A DNA stretch of 13,556 bases from DATHWB01 sp040902855 (GTDB taxonomy: Bacteria; Actinomycetota; Acidimicrobiia; Spongiisociales; ZC4RG35), in assembly GCA_040902855.1 (NCBI GenBank), contig JBBDWN010000158.1, positions 1-13,556 on the forward strand. Direction: 5' to 3'. The notes below the pieces were generated by a model. That model was not told where the DNA came from and made no database searches. It saw only the letters and a list, made by a program, of their open reading frames with translations. Of the stretch, positions 6,561-11,578 are shown one piece after another. Within the stretch, counting starts at the first letter, position 1. Each line of letters opens with the position of its first letter. The position numbers and the translations under genes were made by a program.

Positions 6561-7922
6561 ATGTCCGACACGGCGCAACGCGCCCCTTCAAGCGGTTCGG
6601 GCCTCGACTCGTTCTTCAAGCTCTCGGAGCGAGGAACGGATGTCGCGACCGAGATCCGAGCAGGGGTCGCAACGTTCTTGGTGATGGCGTACATCATCTT
6701 TGTGAACCCGAGCATCCTCGGGGCGGCCGGACTCGACCCGGGGGCGGTGGCAGCGGCCACTGCACTCGTGGCCGGCTTGTTGTGTATCGCGATGGGAGTG
6801 GTGTCCAACTACCCCCTGGCGATGGCGGCAGGTCTCGGCATCAATGCCGCGGTGGCTTTCGGTCTCGTGCTCGGCGCCGGACTCAGCCCCGCGGGAGCCA
6901 TGGGCGTCATCGTCCTGGAAGGCATCGTCGTCACGCTCCTGGTCGTCGTCGGCCTCCGCGAGGCGATCATGGATGCCGTCCCGACGTCCCTGAAGTACGC
7001 GATCGGAGTAGGGATCGGCCTCTTCATCCTGTTCATCGGGTTCGTCAACGGCGGACTCATCCAGCAGGGTGCCGGAGTGCCGGTCGAGTGGGTGTTCCCG
7101 AACTCGTCGGGAGCGGCACTGACCTTGATCGGACTGTTGATCACGGTCGTGCTCTACGCCCGGAAGGTCACCGGAGCTCTGGTCATCAGCATCGTGTTGA
7201 CGACCATCATCGGCGTGATCATGGGCGTGCAGTCGATGCCCGACTCCTTCACGGCAACTCCGGACTTCTCGACCCTCGGTCAATTCGACCTCGGTGAGGT
7301 GTTCACTGTTCTCGGCACGCTGACAGCGTTGCTGACGATCTTCAGCTTCATGCTCACCGACTTCTTCGACACGATGGGAACGGCAACCGCCATCGTCGAA
7401 CAAGCCGGGTTGACGGACGAAGACGGGAGGATCCCGGACGTCGGCAAGCTCCTGTTCGTCGACTCGGTGGGAGCGGCGCTGGGCGGCATGGCCGGGGTGA
7501 GCTCGAACACGAGCTACATCGAGAGCTCGGCGGGCGTGGCGGAAGGCGGAAGGACCGGTCTGACCTCGGTCGTGGTCGGAGTCCTGTTCCTCATCTCGAT
7601 CTTCCTCGCTCCGATCGCGGGGATCATCCCGGCACAGGCAACCGCCCCGGTGCTGATCCTCGTCGGGTTCCTGATGTTTTCGCTCATCAAGGACATCGAC
7701 TTCAGGGACTTCGAAGAGGGCCTGCCCGCCCTGCTGGCAGTCGTCCTGATGCCCCTCACGTACAGCATCACCGTCGGTATCGGTGCCGGCTTCGTGATGT
7801 GGGTCCTGATCAAGGCGGTCAAGGGCAAGGCATCCCAGGTCCCGATGCTCATGTGGATCGTGGCCGCAGCCTTCGTCGTCTACTTCGCCCAGGAACTCCT
7901 GGGACAGACCTTCGCAGCCTGA
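6561..7922 (+). CDS. NCS2-family purine permease (AzgA/PbuG-type)
   Basis: Proton-coupled uptake of a nucleobase (adenine, guanine or hypoxanthine in characterised AzgA-type members) across the inner membrane. The 453-residue protein has the usual length and a hydrophobic profile consistent with 12-14 membrane segments. Diagnostic stretches are TEIRAGVATFLVMAYIIFVNPSI split around 30-52, AAGLGINAAVAF (89-100), LTDFFDTMGTATAIVEQAG (265-283) and SSNTSYIESSAGVAEGGRTG (314-333); the last two line the substrate site in the NCS2 fold. The usual AzgA G-x-N-A-(F/Y)-F pattern is GINAAVAF here, a mild departure. Its Shine-Dalgarno is the best in the window. Single-gene transcript, converging on the MFS gene, with a GC-rich palindrome just after the stop. 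The exact purine cannot be predicted. Confidence 0.93.
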   Translation: MSDTAQRAPSSGSGLDSFFKLSERGTDVATEIRAGVATFLVMAYIIFVNPSILGAAGLDPGAVAAATALVAGLLCIAMGVVSNYPLAMAAGLGINAAVAFGLVLGAGLSPAGAMGVIVLEGIVVTLLVVVGLREAIMDAVPTSLKYAIGVGIGLFILFIGFVNGGLIQQGAGVPVEWVFPNSSGAALTLIGLLITVVLYARKVTGALVISIVLTTIIGVIMGVQSMPDSFTATPDFSTLGQFDLGEVFTVLGTLTALLTIFSFMLTDFFDTMGTATAIVEQAGLTDEDGRIPDVGKLLFVDSVGAALGGMAGVSSNTSYIESSAGVAEGGRTGLTSVVVGVLFLISIFLAPIAGIIPAQATAPVLILVGFLMFSLIKDIDFRDFEEGLPALLAVVLMPLTYSITVGIGAGFVMWVLIKAVKGKASQVPMLMWIVAAAFVVYFAQELLGQTFAA

Positions 7923-7939
7923 TCGATCCCGATCGGACA

Positions 7940-7969
7940 TCCGGGCCCGGGCACCTGCCCGGGCCCGGA
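7940..7969. terminator. Perfect GC-rich palindrome between convergent genes
   Basis: Fourteen-base arms (7940-7953 and 7956-7969) are exact reverse complements around a two-base centre, and 12 of the 14 pairs are G:C. It lies 17 bases after the permease stop and 22 bases before the end of the opposing MFS gene. No T-run follows on either strand, which is common for terminators of high-GC actinobacteria. Each arm also contains the self-complementary CCGGGCCCGG (7941-7950 and 7959-7968), so it could be a protein site instead. Confidence 0.65.
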
Positions 7970-7991
7970 CGCGTCGGGGCGAAGCGGTGAT

Positions 7992-9179
7992 TCATTCCGC
8001 CGCATGCGACGCGTCCAGCCCGCGGTTCGGGCTGACCCGCCATCCGACCGAGCCGACTGCGACGGCGGCGAGCACGAGTCCAGCTGCAGCCGTCATCCAC
8101 GCGGCACCGAAAGACCACCGCTCGATGACTGCACCGAGCACGATGGGCACCGACCCGGCGCCGACGAAGACACCCGCCTGTGTGATCGCCGACGCTGAGG
8201 CTGCAGACGCCCGATTTGCACGGACGACGGTGTAGGTCATCAGACCGGGCCAACCCCACCCGGTGGCGAAGGCGACAACGACGATCACGAAAAACGCGGG
8301 ACCGTCGACCAGCGCCAACGCGAAGAACGCGACTGCGCCGATCCCGGTGAGGAGGACGATCCCACCGAATCCGCGTCCGCCAGTCCGGTCGGTGATCACG
8401 CCCGCCGTTACCCGCGCCAGGATCGACACCGCCGAGCCGACGAACTGGAGCAACCCGGCGGCAGACGCCGAGAACCCGAGGTCCACCGTGGCAGACACCA
8501 AATAGGTGCCGAGAGCGATCGCTCCCCAGGTGGCGAACGAGGATCCGACTGCCAGATACAGGAGATCTCGTGTCCGAGTGATGCCCTCAGCCGGCGCCTG
8601 GCTATGTCGCGAAATTGGCTCCGCCAGCGTGCCCGATGGGACCAGAAACGAAACGAGGAGCGCCAGAACGGCAGCGACCCCGAACGCCCAGCGCCATCCG
8701 TGCGTCTCGACGACGAGAGGCACCGCCAACCCCGCCAGCAGCGTCGAGGCAGGAATCCCCGCATGCTTGGCGCCAAAGATCGTGGCTTGACGCGCGGGGT
8801 CGGTGTGGTCTGCCAGCGCCTGATTGGAAGCCGGATTCGAGGCGCCGTAGATGGACGCGGCGGCGACCAGCAGGACACCGAGTGACACCGCGTCCCGCGC
8901 CAGAAATGGTACGGCCCCGAGAACCGCAGCCGTCATCCGGAGGTTGAGCACCATTGCACGCTGCCAACCGATTCGCTGCACCCAGCGTCCCAACGGGGCG
9001 GAGGTGACCGCAGCGGTCAGAAAGAAGGACGCGGTGAGCAAACCGAGACCGAGCGGGCCGATTCCGAATTCCGGACCGATCTGGAAGAACGCCGCGCCCA
9101 CCAGGAAGATCGCCTGGGTACTGAGTGTCACCACAGCGACAGCGAGCGGCAGCAGGGTGAACAGACGGGGGTGTCGCAT
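7992..9179 (-). CDS. MFS transporter, substrate unknown
   Basis: A 395-residue major facilitator superfamily protein with about 12 predicted membrane segments in two halves and a central cytoplasmic linker around SGTLAEPISRHSQAPAEG. The loop after segment 2 reads APLGRWVQRIGWQRAM (61-76), a variant of MFS motif A. The second half has the matching loop ITDRTGGRGFGG. No motif reveals the substrate; the overall look is of a drug- or organic-anion-type permease. The longest frame begins at a TTG (9221), but the ATG at 9179 lies right before the first membrane segment and has a TAGCCT hexamer exactly seven bases upstream with no Shine-Dalgarno, so a leaderless start is preferred. It stands alone, convergent with the purine permease and divergent from the small gene before DUF2237. 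Confidence 0.88.
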   Translation of the reverse strand: MRHPRLFTLLPLAVAVVTLSTQAIFLVGAAFFQIGPEFGIGPLGLGLLTASFFLTAAVTSAPLGRWVQRIGWQRAMVLNLRMTAAVLGAVPFLARDAVSLGVLLVAAASIYGASNPASNQALADHTDPARQATIFGAKHAGIPASTLLAGLAVPLVVETHGWRWAFGVAAVLALLVSFLVPSGTLAEPISRHSQAPAEGITRTRDLLYLAVGSSFATWGAIALGTYLVSATVDLGFSASAAGLLQFVGSAVSILARVTAGVITDRTGGRGFGGIVLLTGIGAVAFFALALVDGPAFFVIVVVAFATGWGWPGLMTYTVVRANRASAASASAITQAGVFVGAGSVPIVLGAVIERWSFGAAWMTAAAGLVLAAVAVGSVGWRVSPNRGLDASHAAE

Positions 9180-9186
9180 CGACGGC

Positions 9187-9192
9187 AGGCTA
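9187..9192 (-). promoter_or_regulatory. Putative -10 box of the MFS gene (leaderless)
   Basis: TAGCCT on the minus strand, then seven bases, then the ATG at 9179. The arrangement is the same as at the DUF2461 and TauE genes. It lies downstream of the alternative TTG start at 9221, which it therefore disfavours. Confidence 0.5.
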
Positions 9193-9288
9193 GGAACGGC
9201 GGGCCACGAGATCTCTGCCAATCCAGACGGCAGAGGAAGGCGTCACCCGCGATGATTGTGTCATGGTTCGACCTTTCTCGTTCCCACG

Positions 9289-9507
9289 ATGATGGTCGCG
9301 TGGGGTGCCGCACTCGTCGTGGAGTCGAGCTCGGTCGCAGCGTCCGGAAAAGACCTGACCGTGATCGCGTCGAACAACCTCGAACAGATCGGCTTCATCA
9401 TCTCCACCGGCGCCGACTACGCCGCTGAACTGGGACCGGGCGACACCGAGGTGACCGGTGCCGTCGGCTCCGGCCTCAGGTGCCTCTCGGGGGATCGGTA
9501 CCACTGA
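9289..9507 (+). CDS. Small unrecognised protein coupled to the DUF2237 gene
   Basis: 72 residues from the ATG at 9289. The next ATG (9292) is equally possible, and the frame is open to a TTG at 9256. I do not recognise a family. Composition is mixed: a hydrophobic Ala/Val start (MMVAWGAALVVE), a strand-like DLTVIAS, then NNLEQIGFIISTGADYA and a Gly/Thr/Val-rich end with one Cys. It has no clear signal peptide or membrane segment. Third codon positions are overwhelmingly G or C, as in the real genes. Its TGA shares a base with the ATG of the DUF2237 gene (TGATG), a translational-coupling arrangement. No Shine-Dalgarno or TANNNT box precedes it. It may be a small partner protein or the truncated end of a larger gene. 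Confidence 0.5.
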   Translation: MMVAWGAALVVESSSVAASGKDLTVIASNNLEQIGFIISTGADYAAELGPGDTEVTGAVGSGLRCLSGDRYH

Positions 9508-9863
9508 TGGCCCAGAACGTTCTCGGCGGAGAGCTGTACGACTGCTCGATCGACCCGGTCACCGGATGGTTCCGGGACGGGTGCTGTAATACCGACGCCG
9601 CGGACGTCGGCGTCCACACGGTGTGCGCAGTGATGACCGACGAGTTCCTGACGTTCTCGAAATCCGTCGGTAACGACCTCTCCACGCCCATGCCAGAACA
9701 CGGCTTCCCGGGATTGAAGGCCGGTGACCGCTGGTGCCTGTGCGCTTCCCGGTGGGTCGAAGCGCTCGAGGCGGGGATGGCCCCGAAGGTCGTTCTCGAA
9801 GCGACTCACGCCCGGACACTCGAGTGGGCTGCATTGTCGGATCTCGAGGCGCATCGGGCCTGA
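9507..9863 (+). CDS. DUF2237 family protein
   Basis: 118 residues, matching the full length of the DUF2237 family, which is widespread in bacteria and plants but has no agreed function. The signature is unmistakable: NVLGGELYDCSIDPVTGWFR at the start, DGCCNTDAADVGVHTVCAVM, a central FSKSVGNDLSTPMPEHGFPG, then GDRWCLCASRWVEALEAG and a C-terminal APKVVLEATHARTLEW. Conserved cysteines at 13, 26, 27 and in VHTVCA and WCLCA could bind metal or react with thiols; this is inference. A GTG at 9480 would add nine residues but the family begins at the chosen Met. It is coupled to the small gene upstream by a TGATG overlap. A 36-base gap separates it from the TauE gene, which seems to have its own promoter. 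Confidence 0.9.
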   Translation: MAQNVLGGELYDCSIDPVTGWFRDGCCNTDAADVGVHTVCAVMTDEFLTFSKSVGNDLSTPMPEHGFPGLKAGDRWCLCASRWVEALEAGMAPKVVLEATHARTLEWAALSDLEAHRA

Positions 9864-9886
9864 AGCAACGACTGCCGCCGATCTCC

Positions 9887-9892
9887 TACGGT
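9887..9892 (+). promoter_or_regulatory. Putative -10 box of the TauE gene (leaderless)
   Basis: TACGGT followed by seven bases and the GTG at 9900. No Shine-Dalgarno precedes the GTG, so translation may begin at the first base of the mRNA. GTG can serve as a leaderless start in actinobacteria. Confidence 0.45.
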
Positions 9893-9899
9893 TCAGGTC

Positions 9900-10718
9900 G
9901 TGAACATCTTCGTGCTCATGCTGGCGGCAGCAACAACATCCGGGCTTGGCGCTCTCGCCGGAGTCGGAGGGGCGGTGCTCCTCGTGCCCTTTCTCGTACT
10001 CAGCGGGATGCCGGTGGCCGTGGCGGCACCACTCGGACTCGTCTCGGTGGCAGCTCTCTCGATCGCGGCGGCACCCACCCACCTCCGTCACCGGGTTGTG
10101 AACCATCGCCTGGGTATCACCACCGAAGTTGCTGCCACCGCCGGTGCGGTGGTCGGGGCGCTCGTGTCAGATGTCGTCCCGAACCAACTCCTGGTGTACA
10201 TGCTCTCAGCGGCCGCGCTCATGGCGGCTCTCGTCGGTGGGCGGAGGAAGGGACTGCGCAACCTCCCCGATCCGTCCCTCGGGCCGGCAGACATCGGCGA
10301 GCGGATCGGATCGCTCGGCGGGGCGTACCCCCTCGGAGATCACGTCGTCCCCTACGAAGTGCGGCGGCTCCGAGCCGGGCTGGGCTTCATGACGATCGCC
10401 GGACTGATCGCAGGGACGGCGGGCGTCAGCGGGGGCTTCATCAAGACTCCCGCCACTTCCGAACTCATGCACGTCCCGACCAAGGTGGCCGCCGCCACGA
10501 CCACCTTCACGATCGGTATCACCGCAGCCGCCGCTCTGTCGGTCTTCGCCGTCCAGGGACGGATCGACACCCGATCGGCGTCCGCCGTCATCCTCGGGGC
10601 GCTCGGCGGTTCGATACTCGGAGCACGTCTTCAAGCCCGGATGGAGCCGATGAAGGTGCGGCTCGGTCTGAGTGTCGTCCTCGTCGTGGTTTCGATCGTG
10701 ATGGTGGTTTCGGCATGA
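9900..10718 (+). CDS. TauE/SafE family membrane transporter (putative sulfite/anion exporter)
   Basis: 272 residues, an inner-membrane protein of the TauE/SafE family, members of which export sulfite, sulfoacetate or related organic anions; the substrate here is unknown. Two half-repeats are visible: GLGALAGVGGAVLLVPFLVL (15-34) and GLIAGTAGVSGGFIKTPATS (168-187), each with the Gly-rich re-entrant motif. Membrane segments fill 3-60 and 72-113, then a polar cytoplasmic loop (about 114-158, with charged RRKGLRNLPD), then segments in 160-183, 198-220, 226-246 and 252-271. The start is GTG, chosen because no other start fits the first membrane segment. The last four bases overlap the DUF1634 gene (ATGA), and such pairs are frequent, which supports the call. 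Confidence 0.9.
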   Translation: MNIFVLMLAAATTSGLGALAGVGGAVLLVPFLVLSGMPVAVAAPLGLVSVAALSIAAAPTHLRHRVVNHRLGITTEVAATAGAVVGALVSDVVPNQLLVYMLSAAALMAALVGGRRKGLRNLPDPSLGPADIGERIGSLGGAYPLGDHVVPYEVRRLRAGLGFMTIAGLIAGTAGVSGGFIKTPATSELMHVPTKVAAATTTFTIGITAAAALSVFAVQGRIDTRSASAVILGALGGSILGARLQARMEPMKVRLGLSVVLVVVSIVMVVSA

Positions 10719-10999
10719 CCACGAGCTCGATCACCGGGCGACGGCAAGGCCCGTGGCTGCGCGGGACGATCTGGGTCCTCACCGTCACGGCACTGGTTGC
10801 CCTGTTGGTTCCCGGGACTCCCGGCGTCATCGCCGGCGGACTGGCGGTCACGCTCCTCGTCGCCACCCCATTGCTACGGGTGGTCTGGATCGTGATTCGG
10901 CTCGCCGGCGAGCGGGACGGCCGATTCGTCCGCGTCGGTCTCGCTCTCCTCAGCGCGGTTGCCATCGGAGTGCTCATCTCGATGTTCCTTCGAGGCTGA
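10715..10999 (+). CDS. DUF1634 small membrane protein, TauE partner
   Basis: 94 residues with three membrane segments: about 16-34 (GTIWVLTVTALVALLVPG), 37-62 (ending ATPLLRVVWIVIRLAGERD) and 68-93. The second and third segments carry the DUF1634 hallmark: ATP-x-x-R-V, a hydrophobic run, E-R-D, then a hydrophobic stretch ending near the terminus. DUF1634 genes often lie next to TauE/SafE genes, and here the ATG overlaps the TauE stop by four bases, so the proteins probably act together in the membrane. The role of DUF1634 in transport is unproven. It is slightly shorter at the N-terminus than usual family members. The last 126 bases overlap, in the opposite orientation, the end of the gene that follows the molybdoenzyme. 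Confidence 0.85.
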   Translation: MTTSSITGRRQGPWLRGTIWVLTVTALVALLVPGTPGVIAGGLAVTLLVATPLLRVVWIVIRLAGERDGRFVRVGLALLSAVAIGVLISMFLRG

Positions 11000-11578
11000 G
11001 GCCGTTTGCCCGATCTGACCGGCCCGCACCGCCAGATCACGCCACAACCGGGCTGTCCCCGGATGCGACAGAGCCAAGTCAGTCCAGCGGTCCGCCGGAC
11101 CGAGATCGACGGCCAACCGCATGTCGTGCGGGCCGTACGAATCCTCTCCCGGTGGATGAAGCCCCTCGTCACCTGTGAGCAACGGCGCCGGCCGGAGCCG
11201 ATCGCCCAGGGCGAGCATCCGCTCGCGAATCCCCTCGGCGCCATCGGATGCAAAGGTCAGTGGCAGCACCCAGTGGACGACACGATCCGAGAAGAGGAAC
11301 CTCCGATCCTCGAACGCCCGGGTGGCGACCACCGGGTCACCCGCCTCCCAACCGTCCACCTCGGCCTGCGCCAGCGCCACCCCGAAGGCCAGGACGTCGG
11401 GCAGCCGGTCTGATGAGAACCGATGGCTCCACCAGCGTCCCCGACGGTTCAGGTCCTCGAGTGGGTCGTAGCCCGTGACGGAGATCTCACGCGCATCCGG
11501 AAGGGCCGCCTCTGCCTGCACGAGCAGTTCGCGCCACTCATCGAGATCGCGGCGGGCTCCGCCGAGCGCGGCGCTCAC
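10874..11578 (-). CDS. Unrecognised 234-residue protein after the molybdoenzyme gene
   Basis: The GTG start shares four bases (GTGA) with the stop of the molybdoenzyme gene, so the two are translationally coupled and surely one operon. The protein is soluble, rich in Asp, Arg, Leu and Trp, with helix-like stretches such as RDLDEWRELLVQAEAALPDA, a Trp/Arg-rich RRGRWWSHRFSSDRLPDV and FEDRRFLFSDRVVHWVLPLT. Genes placed directly after such molybdoenzymes often encode dedicated maturation chaperones (TorD/DmsD/NarJ), and the helical, acidic make-up fits, but I see no family motif. A shared cofactor or partner subunit is equally possible. The last 41 residues, after RAGQIGQ, are low-complexity and hydrophilic. 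They arise where the frame runs antisense through DUF1634, so the conserved domain probably ends near residue 193. Confidence 0.7.
   Translation of the reverse strand: MSAALGGARRDLDEWRELLVQAEAALPDAREISVTGYDPLEDLNRRGRWWSHRFSSDRLPDVLAFGVALAQAEVDGWEAGDPVVATRAFEDRRFLFSDRVVHWVLPLTFASDGAEGIRERMLALGDRLRPAPLLTGDEGLHPPGEDSYGPHDMRLAVDLGPADRWTDLALSHPGTARLWRDLAVRAGQIGQTASASKEHRDEHSDGNRAEESETDADESAVPLAGEPNHDPDHP

Noticed and set aside
6588..7940. A 450-codon frame on the minus strand opposite the purine permease
   Set aside because: It is a His/Asp/Arg-rich translation, the mirror of membrane-segment codons, with no family signature.
9252..9264. Short inverted repeat ATGA-N5-TCAT as an operator between the MFS gene and the small gene
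   Set aside because: Four-base arms without extension are expected by chance.
9190..9504. A 104-codon minus-strand frame opposite the small gene before DUF2237
   Set aside because: The plus-strand frame has the third-position bias and the TGATG link to DUF2237. The minus frame is Arg/Asp-rich, extends across the MFS start and promoter, and lacks a start signal.
9289..9507. Possible class I CoA-transferase fragment in the small gene (DLTVIASNN resembles the family's DLTVISNN)
   Set aside because: The likeness is only about eight residues; the flanking Gly-rich motifs and the following stretches do not match.
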